Shown here piece after piece: positions 22,232 through 33,140 of a stretch of DNA of 64,000 bases (positions are counted from its first letter, which is position 1; each line of letters opens with the position of its first letter). Made by a program: the position numbers and the translations under genes. The DNA is from Turritopsis dohrnii (lineage: Eukaryota; Cnidaria; Hydrozoa; Anthoathecata; Oceaniidae). The stretch spans positions 434,001 through 498,000 of the forward strand of contig BQMF02000102.1 of assembly GCA_027922465.2 (NCBI GenBank), in the 5' to 3' direction. The notes below the pieces were generated by a model. It was given only the letters and a program-made list of their open reading frames with translations, was not told where the DNA came from and did not search any database.

Positions 22232-22999
22232 TAATTCTATAAAGTAAAAGGATAATATTCCAAAACGATATTGCGCAAAGCCCTAATTCTAGAACAAATT
22301 TAATCTTATTAACGAGGATACGGTGTAAAAAGCAGTATCAGTATAAAAAAATTATATAATTTGACCTTTACAATGATTGTGTAAGTTTAAATAAGGAACT
22401 ACCAGAAATCATATTCCTTATACAGGGACCACGAAGCAAAATTTCGTTTTTTTTCGGAGGGCGGGGTTGGCTGACTAATTAGGAACAAGAAGATGGCTTA
22501 AGTTAAAAGTGACACATATCGGATTAGGTCAAAGTAAAATCTTTCTTTCTGTTTTTCCGTAGGGTTAACATGTATTTCTTGTGAGTGTTGTTATTGATGG
22601 GCTTTCGGAATATCATCCTGCATGCGCTTTATACAACTTATATGCGTCCGTTAAGAGAATTTGTCAGGGTCTAAAGTTACAACTTTTATTTTGTTCAGAG
22701 TATTGGATAAAAGGAGAATGTGTTGTTTTGATAGTATTTCGCGTTCGCAACTCACGTAAAAAGCAGATTTTGTTAAACGGATTATGGAATATTCATAACT
22801 TGTGTGGGCACAATCGTTTTTTCAAAGGAAGGCTTTTCCGCTTGCAAATCCTAGTTTGTAAAAAGTCGCTATTCTTTTATAACGAAAGGGGGAAAAATTT
22901 AATTATTTATTTACACTGTATATCCTCTATTTCGCAATTGCTATAAATGCAGCAGCTGAGAAAATAAATTCACTAAATGGATAGAAAATCTCGTGAATA
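22232..22999. other. Upstream region of the GPCR gene
   Basis: No known domain appears in the short open frame at 22581-22946. The stretch probably holds the promoter or 5' untranslated region of the receptor gene, but no defined regulatory site can be called. Confidence 0.35.
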
Positions 23000-24037
23000 A
23001 TGTTACACGAAAATGCAAGCTGCGTCAGTGATGGGGATATTTTATCTTTAGTTCATCGTATGTCATTACAAATTACCTACGGAATTATAGCGTGTTTGGG
23101 TAGTGTATGCAATGGATCAATATTGTATGCGATAATGTCGCGAAAGAGACTGCGGAATAGGGTTTCCAACCAATTCACCTTTCATCTGTGCGCAGTAGAA
23201 TTCATAACATGTGCGATTTTGTGTCCATACAGAATACTTGATCTAAATATGAATATTAGCGGTGCCACTACTCAAGAAGCTGGACTTCAGTTAGCACATT
23301 TCGCCGATGTGGCTACCAGCTTTGTTTTGGCAGCGTTGAGTATTGATCGCTACATAGCCATCATGCGACCTTTTACGTACAAATATTACGCCCGGAAAAC
23401 ACCTGCTTTCCGTATTAACGTAGCGTTGTTACTAATTGTTTCAAGCGTTTGTCTTCCACTTTTTATAATCAAAAGTGCCGTTAAGTTTGACAAACACTTT
23501 TTGGTTTTGAGAGAAATGGACTTTAAAAACTCATCCCTTGGCTATTTTGCAGTCGATGTACTTTTAAGAGCCTTCTCGTCTTTGGCGATCGTCATTTGCA
23601 ATCTTAGTGTGTTTAAAAGAGCTTGGCTTGTGAATGCAAGTTGCCGACAACGACAACAAAAATTCCACCATCAACAACAACAACAACAGGAGCGTCAACA
23701 ACAAAAACAACAACAAAATGAAACGACCGAAAAATACGCAGCACATACCATAAAGTCAACGAAACAATCTCATTTACTTAGCAAACAGTTACAGAAGAAC
23801 ATTAAGTTAACTTTATCTACGCTGGTTGTCGCGATGAGTTACGTACTGCTTTTGTTACCTAATCTCGTTATCAGGATGATATCTGCTATCGCTAAACCGG
23901 AAACAGAGCAATTCAAGCTTATGAAACTTTATGGTGATGTTTTAACTGCATTTTTTGCACTGGTCAGTCCAGTTCTTATTATTGCTTCAAGGGAAAAACT
24001 GCGAAAGAACATAATTTGCATTAGGAATTTGCATTAG
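23000..24037 (+). CDS. Class A (rhodopsin-like) G-protein-coupled receptor, single exon
   Basis: This 345-residue protein has seven hydrophobic helices: about 22-47, 58-80, 98-120, 138-159, 179-206, 268-296 and 308-330. The DRY motif is present (SIDRYIAI, 116-118), followed by the usual MRPF. Asn38 in TM1 (CNGS) stands for the GN motif. TM7 has SP (323-324) instead of NPxxY, TM2 has AVEF where LAxxD is usual, and TM6 lacks CWxP. Intracellular loop 3 contains a glutamine-rich tract (residues 219-239, CAA/CAG repeats). N-glycosylation sequons lie at Asn5 and Asn85. The intron-free structure and divergent motifs resemble the large orphan receptor sets of cnidarians. It acts at the plasma membrane; the ligand is unknown. 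Confidence 0.85.
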   Translation: MLHENASCVSDGDILSLVHRMSLQITYGIIACLGSVCNGSILYAIMSRKRLRNRVSNQFTFHLCAVEFITCAILCPYRILDLNMNISGATTQEAGLQLAHFADVATSFVLAALSIDRYIAIMRPFTYKYYARKTPAFRINVALLLIVSSVCLPLFIIKSAVKFDKHFLVLREMDFKNSSLGYFAVDVLLRAFSSLAIVICNLSVFKRAWLVNASCRQRQQKFHHQQQQQQERQQQKQQQNETTEKYAAHTIKSTKQSHLLSKQLQKNIKLTLSTLVVAMSYVLLLLPNLVIRMISAIAKPETEQFKLMKLYGDVLTAFFALVSPVLIIASREKLRKNIICIRNLH

Positions 24038-25118
24038 GAACACTTCGTTCCAAGCTTAACTCGCTTATGTTTAAGATGACAGTTCTTACTTTATACTTGT
24101 TTTCTAATTCACATTATTCAAACGAGCCTTATTTTTTTCGTAATCTCGTTTCAAGACATGGGGCGCTAATCAACAAACAAATTTTTGAGCGTAGTTGAGT
24201 CATCTTCAGTTTGGCACGTATATACAGTTTAAATATTTCACATCTTGTAAATTTATATCATTCAAATACTGATCCATATAATTTACAACATAACTCAAAC
24301 TATAGCGATGGTTTACTTAAGACCCATTCTTATTTTCCTCAAAAATTTTTATATACAAATGTATCTCTACCTCTCAATACCTTTTACATGTAATTCTAAC
24401 ATTTTAGTTGCCTGTGATCTATCAGGAATGATTTCTTCTGAGCATACACATTTGATTGTTATACCGACTCCAGGATAAAAACTTCTGGATACCCCGGGCC
24501 AAATGGGATCGACTTTATCTGTGTCTCTCTGACATTCCCGATATCAAACATCTACTGCAATGGTGGGCGGGTCGTCTGAACCGTACGAAAAGAATCGACT
24601 TGTGAGCAAAATTTGGCGGGAACACTGTATTCAAGCATGTGCTATAAAATTGTGCATGCGTAACTTTCCTCGATTACTCCGAAAATAAGTTATATTATTC
24701 AAAAAACTCACGTCTTAAACCCCCTTGCTATTTTTTATTTTATCCTGGATTCAGTGCAATAGTGGATTTAGCAAATCTAGTATATTCGAAAAGCATTTCA
24801 GTTAACGTCCCCCGGTTATAATCTCATTGAATCTGAAAATGTTTCCCCTACTAATGTTCAGAGTTAGCGCACGAGCCATTCAAGAGAAATATTAAAACGG
24901 GCTGTGGTCTATCCGTTTTTCTCTTCTTTCTCTTATTGTCGAAGCCAGGATCGGATCTGGGATTTTTCCCCGGGTAGGCTTGATTGATTATGAAGACTAA
25001 CGGCGCATTTGATAGCGCCCTGTTGTTCTTTGGCGCTATATATTCCGAGACATGAAATTACCATCAAGGAAAAGAATGGCATGGCGCTTAAAAAAAACAA
25101 AAACAAAGACCGAATAAT
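24038..25118. other. Non-coding, no feature recognised
   Basis: 3' flank of the GPCR gene and left flank of the ISL2EU-type element. Contains several GC-richer patches but no recognisable coding sequence. Confidence 0.4.
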
Positions 25119-25483
25119 ACAGTTGTCTCGAATTCCAATTACCGCCGCGGGTCGTAAACACGAAAGCGAGGTTATACTTAGTAAAATGTAAACAAACATT
25201 AGAAAGTGAAAGCGTTTTAGCTGTTTTGCAGTCGAAAACATATGTTCACGCTGAAAGTTCATACGTATTCTTTGTAATATTATTTTTTAAAAATATTTCT
25301 ACTGGAAAAGCTCTGTCCATACTGAAGTTTTATGCATATTATGATGTTCAAAATTATTTCATGCATGAGAAAGATATTATAAAACGTTTTAAATATAACC
25401 TGCTAACACATCATACTAACATGTGTCAAACGTGAAGTATGTTACAAAAATATAACTATAAGAGATTGTCTTTTGTTTAAAAT

Positions 25484-27879
25484 ATGGTGAACAGCGAAGA
25501 AACTGATAAAGAATTTTATTGTGGAAGTAATCGTTATCGACCAAAAGAGCTGGTAATCTGTGGCTCAGGTGATTTCTGTTGTATACCAATGTGTAAGAAT
25601 TCAACATATGACCATGGAGGTATAAAACAGAAGGAGAACGAACTCTTATTTTTCTATTATTCAGATAATGACTATTCTATTCATTGCGGTATCACTTTGA
25701 TGTCATCCGTGATGCGCTTTTGGCTGGTTGTCGGTGAAACGAATACTTTTTTAAAAATTAACGACAATTTAAAAACCAAATATCATCCATTATAACAACG
25801 GATCAACTTGCTGCATAGTGACAAGCAGATTATTAAACCTAAAGCTTCCTTGAGAAACAAATGAAAATCTATGTTTTTATACAGAGTTGAAGATATCGCG
25901 TAATTCATGTATAAGTCCCAATCTACATATCTTCTGACTTAAATGCGCCTCGATAGTGCCGCGGTACGTGCAAAAACTTAGGATTATTCTCTCTTCAAAA
26001 ACTGAAGCTCGGCGAAACTGCTTGAGGGGATCACGAGATATATAGACCTAAAGTTGCAATGTTTTCGTTGCATATTTGTGACGTTTTTGCATAATTCTCC
26101 CAATTCCTACAGATTATGCATGCTAAGAACTTTACCCTAACGATCTTTAATCACATTGGAGAATTGATATGAACGAAATTTTCACGTAAGAACGCCAAAA
26201 TTATAAAAATTATGCAAGATGATAGCAATTATATGTTATTACACACTGAGGACTTAAACAATGCAGCGCATCACGGATAGTACAATAGCAGATTTCGAGT
26301 TCGTTCTCCTTCTGTTTTATACCTCCATGATATGACAGAGATAAAGTAAAAACTGGAATCGGAATTTTTTCTTTTCCATCTGATCCTGCACTTTACAAGC
26401 AGTGAAAGCGAATAATATCTAGATATCGATATAAAGGTGGGGCAGACAGTTTTAGTATAAAAAAATCCACCAAAATATGTGAGTTTCATTTTCCAATTAG
26501 TTGTATCAAAGTTAGTTTCAACACTGGTAAAAAGTCCTTGGTGAAGGGATCTATTCCTACTATTTTCAAATTCAAGGAAATTACTGTTAAAAAGAAACGC
26601 AAAAGCCCTACTAAACGTTTTGTTGTGGAGTCAGAATATGAAACAAGTGAAATGGAAGAATCTTCTTCATCTAGTGAATCTGAAGAACTACCACCTTGTG
26701 ACATGGAGATATCGCCCCCACAAACTCTTGAAAGCAATTCTTGCACTCAGTGTATATCTTACATGAATGAGATTGAAATGTTAAATGAAGAGATAAAACG
26801 TTTGAAAAAAGAAAGAGATGATTCTTCAGCTGAACTGTTATACATACAAGAAGAATTAGCTATGTTAAAATCAAAATATATTTACTGTTACGATAACATA
26901 TCAAAAGATCATAAATTGTTTAAAACATGTACAGGATTAACAGTTGAACAGTTTGATATTTTATATAGATATCTCAATCCAGGTACTAACAGTTCTAATG
27001 TAAAATTTTACGAAAGTGCAAAAAAAAATTGCTGAAAATATTGATACAGGAAAGCAATCTTCAAACATTGAAAACAGTGTACACTCATCCAAACCTGGAC
27101 CTAAACCAAAGACTAATCCCATTGATTTATTATTTTTATGTCTTTGTTGGCTGAAAATGGGAAATTCTTTGTCGTTCATGTGCTGGTTATTTAAATCACC
27201 AAAGGCAACTATTTCTCGGTATATTATCACATGGATCAACTTTATGTTTTTTTCTCTGGGTGTTATTCCTATCTGGCCTTCTCGTAAACAAGTAGATGAT
27301 ACAATGCCTGAGTCTTTCAAAAGAACATACCCGACAACAAGGATTATTTTAGATGCCACAGAATTATTTTGCCAGAGACCATCATCACTCTCAATTCAAA
27401 GTGCATTGTATTCAAGCTATAAACATCATGTAACCTGTAAGGGCCTACTTGGAATTGCTCCATCTGGAGCTATAAGATTTGTAAGCCAATTATACCCTGG
27501 TTCTATATCAGATAAAGAACTTGTTAATAGAAGTGGCATTTTGAATGAGAAACTTTGGCAAGCAGGGGACAGTGTAATGGCTGATCGAGGTTTTAATATA
27601 AAAGGAGAGCTAGCAACCCTCAATGTAGACTTAAATATTCCAGCTTTTCTTAATAGAAGAAACCAACTAAGTGAAGATGAAGTAAAGGATAGTCAAACTA
27701 TTGCCTCAGTACGAATACACGTAGAGCGGGCAATCCAAAGAGTCAAAAGATTTCACATTATTCGAAATGAAATACCATTAGTAATGCACGGGTCAGTAAA
27801 TCAAGTATGGACAGTATGTTCTCTGTTATGTAACTTTATGTCACCACTAATTTTGAAAGACACCGAACCAAAAAAATGA
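25484..27879 (+). pseudogene. THAP-domain DDE_4 transposase, interrupted
   Basis: The start encodes the first THAP cysteines (CCIPMCKNSTYD). The domain then resumes after the MITE at 26340 with KTGIGIFSFPSDPALYK and ICEFHF and ends at SIPTIFKF. A coiled-coil (about 26755-26900) and a DDE_4 core follow, with Asp in ILDATELF, Asp in VMADRGF and Glu in RIHVERAIQRVK. Lesions: the MITE insertion after codon TYD; a TGA at the expected THAP tryptophan (after PALYKQ, about 26402); and a +1-type shift at an A9 run (27020-27028). The parent protein would bind element ends via THAP and catalyse transposition. Confidence 0.8.
25609..26332. mobile_element. CATGGA-type TIR element (MITE), copy 2, inserted in the THAP domain
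   Basis: The inverted ends CATGGAGGTATAAAACAGAAG.. extend about 33 bases. The flanking 7-bp duplication is ATATGAC (25602-25608 and 26333-26339). Removing the element and one duplication restores the THAP reading (TYD joined to RDKVKTG), which confirms the borders independently. Ends and duplication length match copy 1 at 14059-14706. Confidence 0.85.
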
Positions 27880-28237
27880 ACATAATACAGGGTGTATCAA
27901 AACCATCTCCACAATACTGCTTTCATTTATGTATATGTGTACTGTAATAATACAGTAATCTGCCTGAAATGCATTTATTGCAGTGGTATTTTTGATACAA
28001 TTTGTACGCAATTTTCAAAAAACTTGTGAAAATATTTAAAGAAAATTTTAAACATATATAAACATAACATATATTTATATCTATATATATCTATATATCT
28101 ATATTCATATCTATATATCTATATAGAGGGTAAAAGTGCTATTATGAAACCTTACTTGTATCATGCAAGCCATATATGCTTTATTTTCTTTCAGGAAAAA
28201 AAAGGATTCAATGTACATCTTTTACCCTCGGATAAGT
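27880..28237. other. Spacer between the convergent ISL2EU genes
   Basis: Non-coding. Contains an irregular (TATC)n microsatellite at about 28074-28122. Confidence 0.5.
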
Positions 28238-31200
28238 TTACAGCAGTTTTGGCATCATATGTTTTTTATAAAAAGAATTAAGTTTTTCTACAAGTTTCTT
28301 AAAATATTCTTCATCAAAAGGAGTACGAGCAACAATCATTCCTTCAAAAGAGTAAACAACAAAATCGCAAAACTGAACACCAGCTAATCCCATGGCCATT
28401 TGAACCTGACTGTAGTATCCATTCGCCAGATTTTTTTTTAGTTGTGGTTTTCCATCAACATAGTGAACATAGAAGGTTTTATCACTCAACATTTCTTCAG
28501 GTGTACAATTGCGTTTTGATTTTGGACATTTTATTTCAATTAAACCAACGGCTGAATGATGTGACTTGTCTGTTATCAAACCATCCCAGCCGGCACAAGA
28601 CGTCTTTTAGACGTCTAAATCAAGTCTAAGTTGCGTCTTTAGAAAGACGTCTAGCTAAAACGTCTTTTAGACGTCTTTAAGATATCTTGAAAAATCTAAG
28701 TCGTCTAAAAGACGTCTAAAAATCGTCTTTAAAAGTACGTATTTTATTGGCACTTCCAAGACGTCTTTTAAACGCCTTTAAAAAGACATCTTTCTCAAGA
28801 CATATTAAAGACGTCTTTAATATGTCTTTTTTTATTCTTTCCGCTTTATTCGATTTTCGAATGTTTGATATTCAATTTCATGACTGGGTGAAACATTTAG
28901 TTTAATAATCTATTTATGTTGTTATGTTCAGTCAAACTACGAGGACAAATGAATTAATGTTATTATAAAAGGTTTCAAAGGATCATATTTGATGCTTAGT
29001 TTTTTAAAAGCTGGTCGATTTTCGATATTTATGATATACCGCTACCTATTTACCACCCCCTGATTATCGTATCTGAACCAAATTAATTCTTAAGTAGTTT
29101 CAAAAATGTTCCTTCGGAAAGTTCTTGGTCGTGCTGTTTACAAAAATATGTAAGTAAATATTTTAATCTTTTAACTCCCAATATTAATGAAATTTCGTAA
29201 AATCTTTGGTTGTTTTGCTAAGGTAATAACATGTATATTCAGCGATTTTGTTGATTTGCTCTAGTTTTAATGTTAAATGATGGGTGTATTCTTTATGTTT
29301 ACAGATTGGCTCACATATATACTTGATCATTTGGATTCAAACTTTTGATTTGGATTCTTGTAAGTATTTTTTGTTCTCTTTCGATGCTGTGTTTTGGATG
29401 TTAGAGAAAAAAAGTCTCTTGCAAAACGTGTAAATGTATTGGTTTAGTAAATGTTATTTTATACAGAAGCCTTCCCTACATTATTTTTGTATTTCTTTAT
29501 TTCATTCCAGGGTGATGAGATATGGAAGAAATAATAAGAGATACGATTCTAAATGCAAGTGTACGAAAATGAAGATGCTTTGCTAATGAACTAGAGCCTC
29601 CTCCAAGTTATGATGAGTTACATCTAACACAAGACAGAGTTTTTCAAACGTTATATACGTATTTCAGCAAGAAACTTAACTACAATTAAAGTCTTTTTTC
29701 TGCATAAATTTTATTTTGTTGTTTTGTTGTATTACGTATGAAAAAGTACTGATTCATTCGAAAGAATATAAACATTTTAATTCAACTTAGATGTTTTATT
29801 TTCCCTTTAAAGGTATAAAGGACGTCTAGAAAAATTCTATTTTGTCCGCTTTCAAAACGTCTTTCCTAAGACGTCTTTAAGACGCATTCTCAAAACGTCT
29901 TTTAAATATCTTAACAAGACATCTAAAAGACGTCTAGAAAAGGTCTATTTTGTCCGCTTTCAAGACATCCTTCCTAAGACGTCTTTGAGACGCATTCCTA
30001 AGACGTCTTTTAGATATCTTGAAAAGACGTCTAATAGACATCTTAGATTAGACGTCTTAAAAGCGGACAAAATAGACGTTTTTTAGACGTCTTTTAGACG
30101 TCAAATGCGACGTCTTTTAGACGTCTTTTAGACGTCTTTGTGTCGGCTGGGATCTGGGCTAGCACCAAGCCAAAATAGATTTGGCTGAATAACAATTCCG
30201 CACTCTCTTACATTTATATCATGTTTCAGTTTATATTTTAGATAGTCAGTGTATAACGTTCTTGCTGTCCCTTCAAAAATTTTTCCATGCTTCATAGCAT
30301 CTGTCACAGTTTTTGGTAACTGACATTCAGGTTTTGGATTAATGATATCTTCAGTAAACTTATCAAAATTTCTTTGTCTAACAAACATTTTGTGCGCTGT
30401 GGTTGAAGTTATCCTATTTTTTCTCATAGAAAACCATTCCTCACATTCACTTTGTTTCCTAGTACTTTCTTCAGTTTTGACACAGTCTTCTATTTTGAGT
30501 TTATCCAAAAAAGATTTTTCCTCTTCAGTCAGTTGCCCCCAGTCGACAGGTATAAGTTCCGAATCAGTGGAAATAAAGGATCTAGGTAAAGGAACATATT
30601 CATGATCTGTTTTTTTAGTGTTTCTTCTTCTGTTATATTTGTGACAAATTTTAAATGAGATTCTATTGGTAAGAGTTGATGAGATAAAGTGGAACCTAGT
30701 AAAAAGTCACCATATTTTGTTTCAAATTTTTCATTGTTAGTAAGATTAATTATATGAGAGAATCCAATTCTTTTGTCTTGTTGTTCACATTCCTGCTGAA
30801 GGTTGTTTATCCTATATAACATGTCTTCTTTGGCAAGATTCATCCTTGGGTCATACAAAGTACATTTATATCCTTTTTGCTTGGAGAAATTAGCAATTAA
30901 TTCAGTGCTCATAATTGGATTTTTATTGCTAATATCTTCACTAGGGACACCCCATTGTCTACTTTTACTAGTGCAAGAAATTTCTTCTGGAACGGTCAAT
31001 AACTGATACAATGTATAATCAGCTAACTCTAATAGCAAGGCCATTACATGGTTGCAATAACCGCTCTCACCTGCTGGGCAGTCACAGAGAGCAGACAAAA
31101 CAGTGCCTGAATTTTGATCCAAAGTAACTTGTAATGAACGAATATCTTTTTTCATGCTGGCTTTACATTTTGCTTTAACGAGAAATTTATGCCCAATATG

Positions 31201-31449
31201 AGAAGTAAATATTGAGTCTGCAGAAATGTAACGTTCATCTTTGAACTTTCGCCCACGATCAAGTGTTTTGATAATCGAAGTATTCGGAGTTTTACCACTG
31301 TTTCTACGATGCAGTCCAATTTCTTTGATTGTTACGGAAGGCATACCTTCCAAAGACTTTCCCCAAGAATCACAAACAATATCAATATTTTCGTCGATGT
31401 TTTGTAATAATAATCTTGTAAAGTCTGTGTCTGTGCTTCTCGATGCCAT
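28238..31449 (-). pseudogene. SWIM zinc-finger and YqaJ exonuclease-like protein of the ISL2EU element, interrupted
   Basis: It reads from ATG at 31449 (MASRSTDTDFTRLL). The SWIM-type zinc finger CDCPAGESGYCNHVMALL lies near 31095-31045. The YqaJ recombinase/exonuclease motifs follow: EEWFSMRKNRITS, GASPDG (split by the insertion), IEIKCP and YYSQVQMAMGL, ending at 28238. Two lesions are visible: a one-base shift in a T7 run (30610-30616) and the 1567-bp insertion between the Asp and Gly codons of GASPDG. YqaJ proteins are lambda-exonuclease-fold nucleases; in this transposon group the protein is thought to accompany the transposase, function unproven. Confidence 0.8.
28585..30151. mobile_element. 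GACGTC-rich TIR element, copy A, inserted in the YqaJ gene
   Basis: The inverted ends CCCAGCCGGCACAAGACGTC and CCCAGCCGACACAAAGACGT are followed inside by dense tandem GACGTCTTTTA-type motifs on both flanks (28605-28815 and 29820-30140). The host target AT is duplicated (28583-28584 and 30152-30153); excising one copy restores the YqaJ frame (SPD-GLI). The ~1-kb middle (28820-29820) is non-coding and AT-rich. No transposase; superfamily not determined. Confidence 0.8.
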
Positions 31450-31547
31450 TTTTATCTTCTGTTTACTTTTTACTAAGTATGGCCTCGTTTTCATGCAGGA
31501 AAAGTGTCTAGGGCCGCCACCGTCCGTGGAATTCGAGACAACTGTAT

Positions 31548-33140
31548 TTTCAGCGATCTTATCATTAGGAAATGATTAGTGATATATGGAATAAAATATT
31601 TGACAATTCTCAAGTAGGCTTCAGCCTACCTAGCCTACCTCTAGATGCGACCCTGGAAACCTAGCGGTTTTGAGAATTTTGTGCGTGCGTTTGCATGAAA
31701 CTTTTCATAGAAGAAGCCGTTTATAGTTTTTGAAATGAATTCGAAAGAAAATATACATGTCCAGAACTGAAGATTACATAGAAAAACTTACAATCATCTT
31801 GAAATAACGATTTGACTGCACTCTGTGGTCATTCGTATCTAAGTAAAATGTTAGAAGTAAGGAAGTGTTCAATGCTTTAGTATCAGACTCAAAAAGGTAT
31901 GTGTTTGTGTTGTGCGCAGTTACGTAATTTTCGCGTAGATATGTAATTATTTTGCACAGATATGTAATTTTTGAGCTGCGCAGTTATGTAATCGAGTGCT
32001 GCGCAGATATGTAAAAGTAACTTTTACTTACTGAAATCATTAAGCCACTAGAAAAACAATAAAAAACACGGAAACGAGGCCAAACTTGATAACTGAGCAT
32101 TAACTCAGCATTTAAACCGTATTTCGGGAAATCTATATTACAAATGGCTTTACTAATCACGATAGCAAATTGAAATATGTTTCAACTATCTTCAAATTCA
32201 AAATCTTTTACATATTGTGACACAAAAGTTATTTAACCCATCTTTAGTCCTCATCTATGTTGGTTTTTCTACCCAATTTTTTATCAGTTTCTTTTGGACT
32301 GTTTCGAAAAAATTGGCACTGGAGCGCACGGCTTCCTGCCTCCTTTTTATTTTTGGACTTCATCTACGTGCAATCCGTATATCAAAAAGAAAATCTGGGG
32401 TTCGAGGTTGACTACTGGCAAAAACTTAGGTATGGAGATTATCACATGTAAATTAACTTTTAACCTCTTAAGCTAGGGCTCCAAGATGCAATTTTTCCAT
32501 GCGTGTGCAATGCAATTTGCTGCATTGCAAACGCATGGAAAAAATTGTCAAAAATTCGAATTGGCTCAAATTCATCGAACAAATTCCTTAAATGACATCT
32601 TTTTTCAACTCTTGAAAATAGTGCATAAGCACCGAACTGTAGCCTATTCGCAACCCAAAGGCGAACCCAATATTTTCTTTGGCGTTTTTAATTTTCATTT
32701 TCATCCACGTCAATCAATCAAAGTGCTAGTGTTGATAGTGTTGTTCCAGACATGTCAACTTTCCATCTGTTAAAAAACTCATGTTTTGTTTTGAAATATT
32801 GCAGGGGTTTTTCATACAGTGGCTACACAGGCGCGTGCAATGCAGCAAATTGCATTGCACGCGCATGGCAAAATTGCATTACGTGTAGCCCTAGCTTTAG
32901 GAAATTGTTTCAAAAAGCACCTGAGTTATTAACTGCAACTGGATTTATTAACTGGATGTTAAGAACCTTACGAAACTATGACTAAAACGAAGATGATGTT
33001 GCTTGAGATATTCATATACATTTAATCACAATGAAACTTTAACACTTAGGTTCAGAAGTTTGTCTATGACGTTTCTGAAGCTTCTTTGATGAACTTAGAG
33101 AAACAGAATCAGGAAGGAACCAAGGAAATTCAATACGAAA
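31548..33140. other. Old Helentron-like remnant and other non-coding DNA
   Basis: From about 31655 the sequence 'aaacctagcggttttgagaattttgtgcgtgcg' matches the 5' start of the Helentron at 41700. Weaker collinear similarity continues to about 32230, so this is a diverged, truncated relative. It contains a short repeat cluster around 31915-32015 ('gcgcagttatgtaat' variants). The rest, apart from the small inverted-repeat element below, shows no feature. Confidence 0.5.
32471..32893. mobile_element. Small inverted-repeat element (MITE-like)
   Basis: The left end AGCTAGGGCTCC..GATGCAATTTTTCCATGCG pairs with the right end ..CGCATGGCAAAATTGCATTACGTGTAGCCCTAGCTT. Both arms contain a second internal palindrome around GCAATTTGCTGCATTGC. 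The TAGGG start would fit hAT-like MITEs, but no convincing target duplication is visible. Confidence 0.55.

Larger units (their letters stand above)
25119..31545. mobile_element. ISL2EU-type DNA transposon with THAP-DDE transposase and YqaJ gene, split by two insertions
   Basis: The ends ACAGTTGTCTCGAATTCCA (25119 inward) and its exact complement ending at 31545 are flanked by the dinucleotide AT on both sides (25117-25118 and 31546-31547), a 2-bp target duplication. Weaker similarity between the ends extends about 90 bases further in ('cgaggttatacttagtaaaa' in both). The element carries a THAP/DDE transposase (+) and a SWIM-YqaJ protein (-), convergent. This gene pair and the AT duplication match what I recall of ISL2EU in the PIF/Harbinger-related group. 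Without the nested insertions (25609-26332 and 28585-30151) it would be about 4.1 kb. Confidence 0.8.

Noticed and set aside
22581..22946. 121-codon ORF upstream of the GPCR
   Set aside because: No domain, odd composition and no conserved motif; more likely untranslated leader or chance.
23564..23746. Leucine-rich minus-strand ORF
   Set aside because: Antisense of the glutamine-coding CAA tract in the GPCR gene.
26961..27359. 132-codon minus-strand ORF
   Set aside because: Antisense shadow of the DDE transposase, which has clear catalytic motifs on the plus strand.
28605..28815. Regular GACGTC repeats resembling a CRISPR-like array
   Set aside because: Repeats are short, palindromic and imperfect with no uniform spacers, and they are subterminal to a TIR transposon in an animal genome.
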